Part shown: positions 1-10,984 of the stretch, in pieces
Position numbering within the stretch: the first letter of the stretch is position 1
Layout of the letters: each line of letters starts with the position of its first letter
Origin: Anastrepha obliqua
Lineage: Eukaryota; Arthropoda; Insecta; Diptera; Tephritidae
NCBI RefSeq assembly: GCF_027943255.1
Contig: NC_072893.1
Coordinates: 100,509,784 to 100,573,783 of the forward strand
Direction: 5' to 3'
DNA length: 64,000 bases
Program-made: the position numbers and the translations under genes
Notes under the pieces: model-generated
The model's database searches: none
What the model was told of the DNA's origin: nothing
What the model saw: the letters and a program-made list of their open reading frames with translations, nothing else

Positions 1-620
1 TGAAGAAGCCAACTCGATTTCCTTCTGCTCATACGGGGGGTTCAGCGTAGCCACCATCCAACCTCCGTAATGGTTTGGTGGAAAGTGTCTTGTAAAGGCG
101 TTACATCTCTTCATTTCTGCGAAAAAGGGGTCAAGACCGTGGCAAAAGTGTACCAGGAGGTTGTCTTAAAATACGTGGTGAAGCAGTTGTGCAGTACTCT
201 CTTCAATGCAGAGCGTTGGATCTTCCAGCAAGATTCCGCTCCAGCCCATAAGACAAAAACCACTCAACAGAAGATTGGAGGTCTGGAAGTCCAGATCTGA
301 ATACATTGGACTACAATTTGTGGTCAGAATTGGACAACATGGCATGCCGGCAACCTCACAGAAATTTGAAGAGTCTCAAACAATCTATGGTATTAGCAGC
401 GACGTCAATCTCCATGGAAACCGTGCGCGCTGCAATAGCTGAACGGCATAATCGTTTGAAGACTTGCGCAAAAGCAAATGGTACCTTTTTCGAATGAAAA
501 TTAAAAGTTTTTTTTAATATTTACGTGATTAAATAAAACTCACTTCATTAAAAGAAAGTATTATGATTTCATATCTATAACGGACTCAACTTGTAACGGA
601 ACTTATGGCAGGACTAAGTA
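1..620 (+). pseudogene. Tc1/mariner-type transposase relic, 3' part
   Basis: The translation from about position 70 gives a DDE transposase core: MVWWKVSCKGVTSLHF, then WIFQQDSAPAHK with the second catalytic Asp. The product then shifts frame. The last third reads in two other frames (206-442 and 306-497) as DYNLWSELDNMACRQPHRN followed by an ISMETVRAAIAE-like C-terminus. About 15 residues expected between the second and third Asp appear to be missing, so the D-D spacing cannot be measured. The upstream half (helix-turn-helix and first Asp) lies outside the window or is lost. The stretch CTTGTAACGGAACTTATGG near 590-608 may be the 3' terminal repeat, but the partner end is not in this window. 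Certainly a transposase relic; subfamily unresolved. Confidence 0.75.
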
Positions 621-1124
621 CATATTAGTGATGCCCAATGAACCGACTGGACCGAAAAACGGTTCCAGAGGAATTGAAAATGGTGTTACGAAACCATTCC
701 AAACGGACGGAAAACGTTTCTTACAGAACCGAAAATCGGCTCCGAAAGAAGCAAAATTGATTTAAAAAAGTTTGCTACAAAAACAATTGCACTCAATTTC
801 CCAAACACGAATTTTGCATAACTGCCCTTACCAATCTCCTTACCTTACTCAAAAGAATGACAGAAATTGAGGAAGGCGCTACTTTAAGTAATGACCGATC
901 TTTTGGCATGGTGGAGTAAGCGTGAATTATTTGAAAACGATCAATCCCCACTGTATTTCATCAATCAAGTATTTCAAGCACTCCGATCAAAAGCAACATT
1001 TTTCACAAGTTAAATTTTGTTAAACACATCCCAAGTGACGTCACCCTCTAAAAATCTTTTTATCATTCCTGCTTAGGATAGGTGTGCCAAAACGTACATA
1101 CATTGCCCTCGAAATTCCAAAAGG
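621..1124. other. No recognisable gene
   Basis: AT-rich spacer. A block at 629-770 is rich in CCGA/ACGG words and begins TAGTGATGCCC, which could be an eroded hAT-like end, but I cannot find a partner. Nothing else is supported. Confidence 0.4.
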
Positions 1125-1570
1125 TATTGGGTTGGCGAATTAGGTCGTAGCGTTTTTACCGAAGACTTTTATTTAAACAAAAAACAATAATTATATCATT
1201 AAGTTAGTCAATTATATATTCGCCGTTGTTGTTTACAAACCTCTTCCCACCTCTCGTTCAATTTGTTGATACCATTCCGCCAAAAGCTCCCTGGTGTGGT
1301 GTTAAGGAAGTTGTTGAGCCAGTTTTTAAGGACCTCTTTGTTATCGAAGGTACCCGCCCGAAGGGAAAATCGGCCGCAAACATGCAACCGATTGCAAGTC
1401 GACAACATTTTTTGTCAATTTTCGATCGGTTTGTAAACTGCGCCACTCATGCCTCAATCTGTTGAAATTTAAACAGATTGTTTGAATGTGTTTTCCGTCT
1501 GTGCCCTGCTTAATGTGTTGCTCAAATAAATTGAGAGATCCTCCCATTCTTATCAGAAAACAGTTAACCA
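1125..1570 (-). mobile_element. Mariner 3' end: TIR plus C-terminal transposase relic
   Basis: TATTGGGTTGGCGAAT at 1125-1140 has the form of a mariner terminal inverted repeat preceded by TA. On the minus strand 1208-1400 encodes KEVLKNWLNNF and GINKLNERWEEV, which match the conserved C-terminal block of DD34D mariner transposases. The catalytic core is absent, and upstream sequence (to 1570) gives only scattered frames. A single terminus with about 60 coding residues remains. Confidence 0.7.
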
Positions 1571-2174
1571 ATAGCAGCGGAAACTGGATCTAATTGAAGT
1601 ATATATACGTTTATGTATTTCCTCCCTTAAATATTTGCTTCGAGCAGCCAACCAGTGTCGGAGGGATGATATTTGATCTTTGCAACTTTTGATGCGCCCG
1701 CAAACTCACGTATTTAAATATGAGAGTGTATATGCTCCTATACCTAAACAAGTCTTTTCCTGAATTTGTGTTTTGTAACTACATATACTGAACAATGATT
1801 GTATTAACTATAGTTTGCCATTACTCAGTTTTACCTTGCAACGTCAACAGCAAACATATTTTTTTAAGTTCCTAGAGGAGATTTAAAGCTGAAAAAGATT
1901 AAAGTAGGACAAATACACACTTGAGCATACATTCACACATAGAATATCTGCATACGGTCCGACGATTTATCCCGGATTAATTAAAATATCTGTATATTCG
2001 ATCTTGCTCGACGTGCGATTTTTGGCTTTCAAGCCTTTCAGTGTCACGTCGATATCTAGTGAGATGAGAACGCCCGCGTTTTGCAAACATCAATACAACG
2101 TTAATCATCGAGCTTTTCAGCACATATCATCATCTTTTTCCACATGTACATGCACAAGTTCAATAAAAGCGAAA
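1571..2174. other. No recognisable gene
   Basis: AT-rich spacer with short open frames only. No motif recognised. Confidence 0.4.
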
Positions 2175-2560
2175 TGGGTAGGTAGGTGGGTGAAATGGCA
2201 TTCTCCAAGTAGCACTAAAGCGCCGTTTTGATACCATTATGAGACCTCTAACAGGCAGATATCTGCAGCCAACCAGAGCTGTTGATGTAGTGAAGAAGGT
2301 TGATGGGATTAAGTTGGCGCACTGCCTCAAGCTTTCGTCTAGCTGCCAAACCTGGACACTTATAGATAAAGTGCTCATGAGTCCCCTTCTTCGAAAGGTC
2401 CCCACGGCTTCTGCAACGGGGGTTAAATGGTAAACCTAACTTTTCCGCGTGTGAGCCTATCGCCCAATGACCGGTAAACACGGCTACGAGTTTGGAAATT
2501 AAATGAAGTGGAGTCCCCAGGACTATCTGAGTCCTCCATATATTGTACTGTGGTCTCAGG
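2175..2560 (-). mobile_element. Non-LTR retrotransposon 3' end with GGTA tail
   Basis: The minus strand encodes the region after the RNase H domain of a LINE ORF2: VFTGHWAIGSHAEKLGLPF, then a C-rich finger (PRCRSR...THEHFIYKCPGLAARRK, the CCHC-like block found near the C-terminus of R1/LOA-type ORF2). A frameshift near 2280 moves the final residues (YINSSGWLQIS) into another frame. The element ends at 2178-2192 in a short GGTA repeat, equal to a TACC-type 3' tail on the coding strand. It is 5'-truncated, as target-primed reverse transcription usually leaves such copies. Confidence 0.8.
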
Positions 2561-3189
2561 GTTTTCGAAATAGCACATGAAGAAATTGAGCTCCATCTTT
2601 TCTACGCTTTCCTAAGAAAAAGTTGTGCAATTCTCCCTTTAACAAAAGTTGGGGGAATGCCGCTGACCGGGTAGGAGGTCTCTGATAAAAGTGATAGAAA
2701 AAATAGTGGAGAGTGAAAGCTACACAGTGTGCTTGTTTATTGCAAATCGACTGACAGTCAAAAAAGGCTATATGTTCGAAAGGACGATGTCCAAGGACGT
2801 AAAATGTTGAAAGTTATAGCATTGATTCGACCACAGAACTCAAAACCCATAAACTATTGTATTTATTTATCTTGTAACGGTTCAAGCTTTTCATTCGCTT
2901 GGCGATATTACCAGTCTTGGAACGAACATATGTGTGTACATACATATGTAGGTATATGTACATGGTTGATTGCGACTGCGCTTATGGTTGAATTTTTTTT
3001 TTAAGGAAGATGAGTAAGCATTTTATTATTGTACGTACATAACATGTATTATGAATTGAAGATTGATTATTATTGTTGTTTACATGCAATACAAATATGT
3101 GTGTATACGTGCATTTTTAACAATAAAATTTGAAATTATTATTATTATTATTTTTAATTCATATCTTTATTTCGATCTGTTCTTTAACT
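2561..3189. other. No recognisable gene
   Basis: Contains a 91-codon open frame (2729-3004, plus) that I do not recognise, TACATATG-rich simple sequence near 2930-2965, and an ATT microsatellite at 3136-3152. Nothing suggests a gene. Confidence 0.4.
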
Positions 3190-3765
3190 TAAAAGGAATT
3201 AATTTCGAAAACAAAATTTTTTTTTTCATAAAATGTTAATATAATCCTTTAAGAATATGCCAAAAAATTTTTAGAACGTAAATTTAAGTATTTCTTATAT
3301 TATAGATCGTCAACCGTGTTGGAGCGCTGGGAGAGGTATAGTTACGTTGCCGACTTTAGACGCGTTTTTCTCAAAACTAATATATATTTTTCGAATTGGC
3401 GTACATAATAACTCGAAAAGTTATAGACTGATCTCCCTGACATTTTGCACACATCTTTTCATGATATTACTTTCTAAGTGAATTTACAATTTCGAAAATT
3501 TTTCGAAAAAATAATTTTTTCGAAGCAAAAATAGTATGAAAATTCGCCCCAAAATTCATTTTTTTAAGCATTTTATTCCGCGATTTTTTTTCATTTGTTT
3601 TTAATTCCTATAATTCATATGTTTAAAATAAAAATAAAAAAGATATATTATTTTAATGTATAAATAAATTGTATGCCAATTTTGAAAAAAAAAAATATTC
3701 ACTTCTCAATTCTAAATAATTTTAATGAAAATCAGGGAAAATATGGCCGTTTACAGGTCTTCCCC
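3190..3765. mobile_element. TTAA-type non-autonomous element, copy A
   Basis: This block is a diverged copy of the element at 7070-7734. Both share the run GGAGCGCTGGGAGAGGTATA, the motif ACGCGTTTTTCTCAAAAC (here 3360-3377) and the following GACTGATCTCCCTGACATTT. The right end reads ...CTTCCCC followed by TTAA (3766-3769). At the left, TTAA is followed by AAGGAATTAA, so the left terminal repeat has decayed or been deleted. It lacks about 150 bp present in the other copy. No coding capacity. Confidence 0.7.
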
Positions 3766-3769
3766 TTAA

Positions 3770-5477
3770 AGCTATTTAATTCATTTAAGAGACATTTATG
3801 GAATGCACTCAGTGATACAACCATTTACTAATTTTATGATAAATAATACATAGTATAGACTAATTTGTTACGATATGGGGTCTGTTGTAGACTTCCTCTT
3901 GGGTCTGGTGAATGTTGTGGGATTTGCAATTGTTTCTGTGACAAGAGGGTTTGAGTGCGATTGGAGTCGAGAGTTGTGTGATGTAGCATACTTTCTTATT
4001 TCTTCAATTATATTATTATAGATCGTTTGAGATCACGATGAATTTGTGATATAATAAGGGGCGCTTGAGATTATTATGAGGGTTTTCGACTCGAATCTTT
4101 CAAGTATTTCAATGTTTGAAATTATGATCTCAATTCTAATTGATAATTGATAATTGCTTGATATCTTAGAAAATAGTCCGCATTAATAGTTGTCTCATTA
4201 AAACTAAAATTTATTAAGACGAGTTTTTGAAATGCATACAATTTTTTGTTCATTTTTATTTCATCTGGTTTTTTTTTTTAATAAGTCTAAAAGTCTTTCA
4301 GAACTCATTGAATTCCAATGTGGCTTACATTTTTTTTCACTCCATAAGTATTTTGTTTTATTTTTTATCATACATTTTTGAGTTATGCTATGAGAATTAA
4401 TTTGATAATTCTCTGTTATTTGGTAGTTTAAATTTTCACTTTTGTCGGTAGTTCTCATTACTACCTTCTTTAGTTTTTTAAGCGGTCTTCCATCGGAAGG
4501 CAATGGTAACCCTCCGAGTGCATTCCGGAAATGAAAAAATCTCACAGGTGATATGAAACTGGCTTCGTAGTGAGTACCCATTAGGGAAAATAAAGAGTGC
4601 ACTACAGATAAAATTAAATAAAGCAAAAGTGTTATAATTCAAAAAACCAAAACGTAGAGAAAATCGACTTCGAAGTTTTCAATTTACTATACCAAAGTGA
4701 AAGTAAAGACATATTTTCGTCTAATGAGCAATTGTTAAAAGACATCGGAATGATTGTTCAGGCTGCATAAAAGCAATGCTTATCGTGATTTCCGCATACT
4801 TAATTACAATTTTGTTTGGTTTATGTCACTGGTGAAGTAAATGAGTGATATGTATATTGTTAATTTTTAATAAGTCTACAGAAATGAAAATTCTTGCAAA
4901 CTAAGTATATACGAACGTTGTTCTGTAAATAATGGGCGACTACGTAGAGTTAGCGAGCAACGAGGCTTTAAAGAAATTAAGAGTTTTACGTCAATTTGAG
5001 GATCCCGAAGGAATACTGCGAATTTAGTGAACTTCAAAATATTCCAGAATGCGCCGGAATGGATCGTTAAATTTTTCAGTGTTTCCTTTTATAAATCCAA
5101 ACATTGCGTAGGCTTTGCAAGTAACATAATCTACATGAGTGAAAAAGCTTGTAAATGAAGCCTTAATACCGGTGTGACGCCAAAACGCGTTTAATTTAGC
5201 TGTAATCTATTATTATAGTTTATTACCAATTTAAATATTGAATTTACTGTAATTTAAAAAATTGTATTTTTAATAACATTACATTTATAAAAACATCATA
5301 TAAAATAACATTAAGTTTATAGATTTATATACTCACCTCTTAATATATAAGAAAAAATATGCTAACCAATACTATAAAACATGCTTATGTGTCTGTGCAT
5401 GGTTGTTAATTTGCACACTCTCTAATAAGTGAACAAAAATGTTAACTTAAATCGTTTAAGACTTTCTAATCGTTTTA
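3770..5477. other. Long spacer with a SINE fragment
   Basis: Mostly AT-rich sequence without a recognisable gene. The longest frame (4261-4626, minus, 121 codons) partly overlaps a SINE fragment and resembles no protein I know. The rest (3770-4460 and 4560-5477) shows nothing I can name. Confidence 0.4.
4465..4550 (+). repeat. SINE fragment (central part)
   Basis: AGCGGTC...GGCAATGG...CCTCCGAGTG...CATGAAAAA follows, with mismatches, the central segment of the SINE seen in fuller form at 54788-55105. Both ends are lost, so this is an old fragment. Confidence 0.55.
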
Positions 5478-5479
5478 TA

Positions 5480-6354
5480 AAGGGTGATTTTTTAGGTATT
5501 ATCTTTTTAACAGTTGGTTTAAACAGCTGACGCACGTTTCGTGTTTTGTTTGGTCCAGTTTGGTCTATTATTTAACCATTATAAAAATGCGTGTTCTGTT
5601 AAGAAAGTTTAAGATCCACTTTTTTATCGAAAAATTGTGTTCAGCGACGAAGCTCTTTTTTGGATCAATGGGTACGTAAATAAGCAGAATTGTCGATTTT
5701 GGAGTGAAGATAAGCCAGAAGAATTGCAAGAGCTACCAATGTATCCAGAAAAGGTCACAGTTTGGTGCGGTTTATGGGCTGGAGATATCATTGGACCGTA
5801 CTTCTTCAAAGATGCTGCAAATCGTAACGTAACTGTGAATGGTGAGGGCTACCGTGAAATGATATCCAATTGTTTTTTGCCCAAAATGCAAGAGATTGAC
5901 TTGCATGACATGTGGCTTCAGCAAGACGGTGCCACATGCCACACAGCACGCGTAACAATGGACTTGTTGAGAGGCGAGTTCGGTGAACATTTTATTTCAC
6001 GTTCGGGATCTGTAAATTGGCCACCCAGATCGTGCGATATAACACTTTTAGATTATTTTTTGTGGGGCTATGTTAAAGCTCATGCCTATTCAGATAAGCC
6101 TGCTTCAATTAACGCATTGGAAGAGAGCATTAAAGTATTTATATGTGAGATTCCGGCCGAAGCGTTGGAAAGAGTATGCCAAAATTGGACTAAGCGGGTG
6201 GTCATTTGCGGGGTCAACATTTGCATGAAATAATCTTCAAACATTAAATTATATGGACTGTGCTATCGATTTAAATAAAAATTTCATGCATTTTTCTGAA
6301 TTTTACGTGTGTTTTTTTGAAAAACTTCCCTATAGCTCTTAAAAAATCATCCAA
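5480..6354 (+). mobile_element. DD41D (rosa-type) Tc1/mariner element, family A
   Basis: Flanked by TA at 5478-5479 and 6355-6356. Terminal repeats are short: left AAGGGTGATTTTTTA, right GATGATTTTTTAAGAG when reversed. The interior encodes the catalytic core of a transposase, but 5' of the first Asp only about 40 codons remain, so the N-terminal helix-turn-helix region is gone. The right end abuts the TA-rich tail of a SINE (6357-6595). Non-autonomous as it stands. Confidence 0.8.
5637..6247 (+). pseudogene. DD41D transposase catalytic domain (family A)
   Basis: The reading frame opens on FSDEALFW with the first catalytic Asp, continues through NGYVNKQNCRFW and WLQQDGATCHTA (second Asp, residue 97), and reaches NWPPRSCDITLLDYFLWG. 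Counting from the second Asp to the Asp of LLDYF gives 41 intervening residues, the spacing of the rosa-type DD41D group. There is no ATG at this start; it is simply where homology resumes after an internal deletion. A frameshift near 6200 displaces the last residues, and the family C-terminus (GQHLHEIIFKH) can be read in the next frame up to 6247. Confidence 0.85.
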
Positions 6355-6356
6355 TA

Positions 6357-6595
6357 TATATGTATATAAAAAAAAAATAATTGTCGCGTACACTTCTGTT
6401 AGGTGTTTCGTCGAGCTCCTCCTCCTATTTGAGCAGTGCGTTTTGACGTTGTTCCACAAATGGAAGGAACCAACAGTTTTAAGCCGACTGCGAACGGCAA
6501 ATGGTTTTAATGAGAAGCTTTTTCATGGCAAAAATACATCCGGAAGTTTGCCATTTCGTGCCGAAAAGCGACCGCTATTAGAAAAAACTTGATAA
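6357..6595 (-). repeat. tRNA-derived SINE, 5'-truncated
   Basis: Minus-strand copy. It starts with a TA-rich tail, then the GCGTACAC/GGTGT hairpin region, CGAGCTCCTCCTCCTATTTG, TTGTTCCACAAATGG and the CATGGCAAAAATAC segment, ending near AAAAAACTT. The tRNA-like head is missing. Divergence from the other copies looks high. Confidence 0.75.
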
Positions 6596-6874
6596 TTTAT
6601 TTCGTATACTAAGTACTAAGCTTAATTGCTGAAGCTCTGAAATGGTTTTTTCGTACCTTGACATGTACTGCACAGTGTGGGAAACACCAAATATTTTTGA
6701 GGCCAAGAGAATGCCATATCATTGTTTCTAACTACCTGTATACATTCTTTCATATTCTCTACACTCCATTTTCTTATTTCACCTTTCTTAATATACGCTC
6801 TTTACTTATTTCTTTCGCTAATAAAGTACTTAAATACTATTTTCTATATACATGTACATATTGAAAATCCAGGT
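6596..6874. other. No recognisable gene
   Basis: AT-rich spacer. No feature identified. Confidence 0.4.
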
Positions 6875-7069
6875 TGTAGCAAGGTAGTATACCCTACTAA
6901 TAGCACTCGTCACCAATCAACAATTTTTACCCTCCTGAGGATTGGTTACACCAATATAACACATCAGCATTTCCTCACTGGAGGTTATCCTGCTTCCTGT
7001 TCTTTCTGCTCCAGATTAGCATCATCAATGTTTAATTTTGGAGAGATTACATCAAAGAAAGCAACTCAA
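6875..7069. repeat. Direct repeat, first copy (occupied site)
   Basis: This 190-bp segment (ATCAACAATTTTTACCCTCC...GTTTAATTTTGGAGAGATTA) recurs at 7808-8000 in the same orientation. The homology resumes after the TTAA element at 7735, so this copy is the target into which that element jumped. The origin of the repeat unit is unknown. Confidence 0.75.
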
Positions 7070-7734
7070 GGGGACAGATACCTGTAAAATTTCGAAAATA
7101 AATTTTTTTTTCATAAAATGTTAATATAATCCTTTTAGAATTTGTTAAAAAAATTTTAGAACGTAAATTTAAGTATTTTTTATATTATATTGTAGATCGT
7201 GACGCCTTTATTCTTTGCGTTGGAGCGCTGGGAGAGGTATAGTTACGTTGCCGACTTTAGACGCGTTTTTCTCAAAACTAATATATATTTTTCGAATTGG
7301 CGTACATAATAACTCGAAAAGTTATAGACTGATCTCCCTGACATTTTGCACACATCTTTTTTATTAAATAATTTTTTCGAAACAAAAATAGTAGGAAAAT
7401 TCGCCCCAAAATTCATTTTTTTAAGCATTTTATTCCGCGTATTTGTTGTCCATTTTTGTTTAATTCATAATTGGTTTTTTTTGAATTCAGGTCACTGATG
7501 CCGATGCTACAATGCCCGCCGATTGAGAAGCCCCGCTGCGACCTTCCTGGAAGAATTGAATGTGCATCCGCCATTTTAAATGATTAAAATAAAATAAAAA
7601 ATTATATTATTTTAATGTATAAATAAACTGTATGCCAATTTGGAAAAATTATATAGACTTCTTCATTTTAAATAATTTTAATGAAAATCAGCGAAAATAT
7701 GGAGGTTTACAAGTATCTGTCCCCTTAAGTACCT
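7070..7734. mobile_element. TTAA-type non-autonomous element, copy B
   Basis: 665 bp. Termini are GGGGACAGATACCTGTAAA and its near-perfect inverse (TTTACAAGTATCTGTCCCC). It is flanked by TTAA at 7735-7738 and by TCAA (one mismatch) at 7066-7069. There is no transposase. TTAA specificity fits piggyBac- or Kolobok-like mobilisation, and I cannot choose between them from this sequence. The interior carries ACGCGTTTTTCTCAAAAC at 7261-7278, a motif also present in two otherwise different TTAA elements of this window. Confidence 0.85.
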
Positions 7735-7807
7735 ATGTAACATTTTGGAATTCTGTATATAATATTTATATAATATTAGGTTTAATTTATATATATATAA
7801 TTTAATT

Positions 7808-8030
7808 TAGTATAGCCTAGTAATAGCACCCGTCACGAATCAACAATTTTTACCCTCTTGAGGATTGGTTAGACCAACATAACACATCAGCATTTACTCA
7901 CAGGAGGTTATCCTTCCTCCTGTCCATTCTGCTCCAGATCAGCATCATCAATGTTTAATTTTGGAGAGATTACATAAGAGAAAGCAACTTAAGTATATAT
8001 CATTTTGTAATTATGTATTATGAACTTTTT
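7808..8030. repeat. Direct repeat, second copy (empty site)
   Basis: Paralogue of 6875-7069 plus 7739-7780, uninterrupted. The point corresponding to the element insertion reads AAAGCAACTTAAGTA, with a single TTAA at 7989-7992. It therefore documents the pre-insertion state of the target. Confidence 0.75.
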
Positions 8031-8064
8031 ACCGAGAGTAATTCGAATTATATGAATTAGACAT

Positions 8065-8127
8065 TATTGAAAAGGGCCCGCATTTGCAATTTTCCCCCGG
8101 GGCCAGGATATGCTCTCTACGGCCCTG
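8065..8127. mobile_element. Solo hAT-like terminus
   Basis: GGGCCCGCATTTGCAATTTT, then CCCCCGGGGCC and ...CGGCCCTG closely matches the right end of the hAT element at 19835-19895 (GGGGCCCGCATCTCAAGTTT...CCATGGCCCTG). Only one end is present, and it is followed directly by LINE coding sequence. Confidence 0.6.
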
Positions 8128-8335
8128 GGCCCACTGACTCTTGTCGTTCCTGTGACCAATCTCAGGAGACTGCAATGCATCTTCTGCTAGATTGCATGCC
8201 TATAACGCAAAGAAGGTTGAGACATCTCCTCCATTTGCAAAAAAGTACATACGCTCAGTCCAACCAAGCTCTATCTTAAGATTAATAAGGGAACTAGGTC
8301 TGGATGAGGTACTGTTGTGAGTAGATGGGACAAAA
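8128..8335 (+). mobile_element. Non-LTR retrotransposon ORF2 C-terminal fragment
   Basis: Encodes TDSCRSCDQSQETAMHLLLDC followed by RRLRHLLHLQ. The Cys/His spacing (C-x2-C...H-x4-C) is that of the finger near the C-terminus of LINE ORF2 proteins. It stops at 8278 and a related LIRELGLDEVL continues in the next frame. 5' sequence is replaced by the hAT-like terminus. Confidence 0.65.
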
Positions 8336-9097
8336 TACCATGAGGGCAGAGTGCAAACCTCAAATTATTAGCTTTTTTTTCTCTGTTTATTTTATATGAG
8401 TATTTAATATCATTCAATTGTTTTCTATACACTTATTTCAATAAATTATAATTTTGAGTAAACGAAAAAAAAACATCTCTAATGCGGGCGAAGTTTATGG
8501 GAACACTGGTTTGCTGAACAGCTTCCGTCGCTGTCATTTCGCGCATACGAACCATTTCTATAGCAGCAACAGCCTCGTTATTTGATAGTCACACCTCGTA
8601 TACCAACTATATTAACAACTCGGTGGATTATTTATTAATTCAGTTATTTATGAATATTTTCTGCTAATGAATTTTTTTATTAAAAGCTTTTTCACATAAA
8701 CTTAAAACATAGGCACAAGCTTTCGTATAAATAAGCTGCCCTTATGTGCATGCATTTATGGTATATAAATCTACACACGCACTTTAGTATTGCTCTTCTT
8801 TTGCTATTAGCCGATAGATGGAAGCTACCGTTAATGTAAATTAACATTTCACAACCATCAATAATTAGTGCGTATGTATTTACGAATGTATGAACATATA
8901 TACATACGTACCTAAACATAGCGTAGAAACTCGTTTCATCCCTGTCATCAACACTTCGCTCCCAGAACACATTCATCGCTGAAATACCTTCATATGAAAT
9001 ATATGTACAAAGAATGATATTTATTTATATAATTAACAGTTTATTAATACAATAGTAACATTTTTTTGAAATGTTATAAATTCTTAGACGCATTTTA
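8336..9097. other. No recognisable gene
   Basis: AT-rich. A 94-codon minus frame at 8692-8976 is not recognised and is rich in TACATA-type simple sequence. Nothing supported. Confidence 0.4.
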
Positions 9098-9303
9098 CTC
9101 AATTATTTTATTTATTTATTTAATTAATTAATACTCTAAAAAGTACAGTATTTCTTATAGACTATGAAAACAGATTAATGCTAAATAAATTAATCAAAGT
9201 AAAATTAAATTTATAATTAACTAGTTTCAATTGTAGTGAGTGAAAGAAAAAGATAACATTTCTTATAATTTACAGAGGCAGATTATTAGATAATACTAAG
9301 AAT

Positions 9304-10418
9304 TTAGTTCAACAATTTATTTCGAACCAATTTGAAGTGATTCTTTGTGGAAGAAAAATCCAGGCCAGTATGATTTGAAAGCGAATTAAAATCACCCAGA
9401 GTTCTAGAAATCGGAGCATTGGAAGCATAATTAGTTCTTACCATCCCTAACCAGAAAAAATCATGATTTCGTAAATTTCGCTGAGGAATATTGAAATTAA
9501 TTTTCTCGAGTAGCGATGTGGAGTCAATAATCCCATTTATCAAATCGAAAAGGAAAGTAATGGAGAGAATAGTCCTTCTAATATCTAGTGATTTTAGATT
9601 TATGACTTTTATAGGATGGAATTGGATCAGTAAAATTTAAAGAACGCAAATCGCAATGCACTGGACACGTTCAAGCCTACTAATATGACAAGGATAGTAT
9701 GGTCTTCAAATAAAGACGGCGTATTCCAACTTTGAACGTACCGACGTACAAATAGAACAACTTTAGAGTATATGGATCAACAAAGTTCGAACTAAAACGA
9801 CGAATAAACGCAAGTACGGAATACTCGTAAGACTTTGAAATTGTGTGATTTAAATATTTTTCAAAAGAGAATTTAGAATCAAATAGCACACCAAGATCAG
9901 TAATTTCCCTTCGATTGGATAAACTAGAACCAAAAATGTGGTAGGAATTGGGTATAAGAGAACAAGATTTAGAAAAATAATTATAAAAACAATTGCTCAT
10001 ATTTAAATCTAACTTATTTCTTTTACACCAAGCAACGACGTTATCTAAATCAGATTGAAGGTTTAAAGAGTCCACTGTACCTGCAATCCCCGAGTATATC
10101 TTTAAATCATCGGTATACAAGAGCAAATTTGTGTTATTTATACAACTCGAAATGCCATTAATAGAAAGTATAAAAAGTAGGGGACCCAGTATACTTCCCT
10201 GAGGTACACCAGAGGATGTAATAAAAAAATAGATGACGCCTCATCAACATTAACAACACATTTCCGAGAGGAGAGATAGGATTTAATCCATTTTAAAAGA
10301 GTGAAATGGAATCCTATAGCACTCAATTTGGAAATTAAAACCCTGTGATTAACCTTATCAAATGCTTTTGAATGGTCCGTGTAAACAGCATCAACTTGAG
10401 TTTTTTTAAACGATGATA
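9304..10418 (-). pseudogene. LINE N3 copy 1: RT palm to C-terminus
   Basis: Minus-strand fragments give VDAVYTDHSKAFDKVNH (RT motif A), SSRKCVVNV, then LLYTDDLKIYSG (motif C with YTDD in place of YADD), NLQSDLDNVVAWCKRNKLDLN, LGVLFDSKFSFEKYLNH and RRFSSNFVDPYTLKLFYLYV, a typical LINE RT thumb. The C-terminal segment (9304-9543) reads LLEKINFNIPQRNLRNHDFF and FSSTKNHFKLVRNKLLN. At least two frameshifts and several stops break it. Confidence 0.8.
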
Positions 10419-10420
10419 TA

Positions 10421-10978
10421 AAGGGTGGTTAAGTTTCAAGGGTCGGTGTTGATTTTGTATAAAATACAATTTTTTTAAGAAATTATTACCATTTCTCTTT
10501 ATTATGATAATATTGGTATGGCTCAATTACGTATGGAACAAAATATCGGCCAAATAGCCGCCGCGGCCTCTGCCTCCAAAGACCACGAAATACAAATATG
10601 TAGTTCCTTATCTAAAGGATGGTTAAGTTTCAAGGGCCGGTGTTGATTTTAAACAAAATACAATTTTTTCAAGAAATTATTATCATTTCTCTTTATTATG
10701 ATAATATTGGTATGGCTCAATTACGCATAAATCAAAATATCGGTCAAATGACCGCCGCGGCCTCGACGGCACACCTCCATCCGATGGTCCAAATTTTCGA
10801 TGACGCTGAGGCATAATTGAGGTTCTATGCCGTTAGTGTGCCGAATTAACTCATCCTCTAGCTCTTGAATTGTTGCTTGCTTATCGACGTACACCTTTTC
10901 TTTCAAATAACCCCAAAGAAAGAAGTTCAACGGTGTCGTTGACATTTAGGTGTGGTTCACATTCAACACACCACCCTT
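10421..10978 (-). mobile_element. DD41D-like element family F, rearranged
   Basis: Inserted in the N3 LINE and bounded by TA (10419-10420 and 10979-10980), with ends AAGGGTGGTT and its inverse ACCACCCTT. The minus strand at 10721-10945 encodes TPLNFFLWGYLKEKVYVDKQ, the segment just after the third catalytic position (Asp changed to Asn here: PLN for PLD), and the family C-terminus RMEVCRRGRGGHLTDI. The 3' segment is present twice: 10421-10560 and 10615-10765 are near-identical direct repeats, each preceded by TA. Either a tandem duplication or two truncated copies side by side. Confidence 0.75.
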
Positions 10979-10984
10979 TACAAT

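Noticed and set aside
2729..3004. 91-codon plus frame as a gene
   Set aside because: It crosses TACATATG simple sequence and has no recognisable domain.
4261..4626. 121-codon minus frame as a novel gene
   Set aside because: It overlaps a SINE fragment and poly-Lys runs from AT-rich DNA; no motif or start context supports it.
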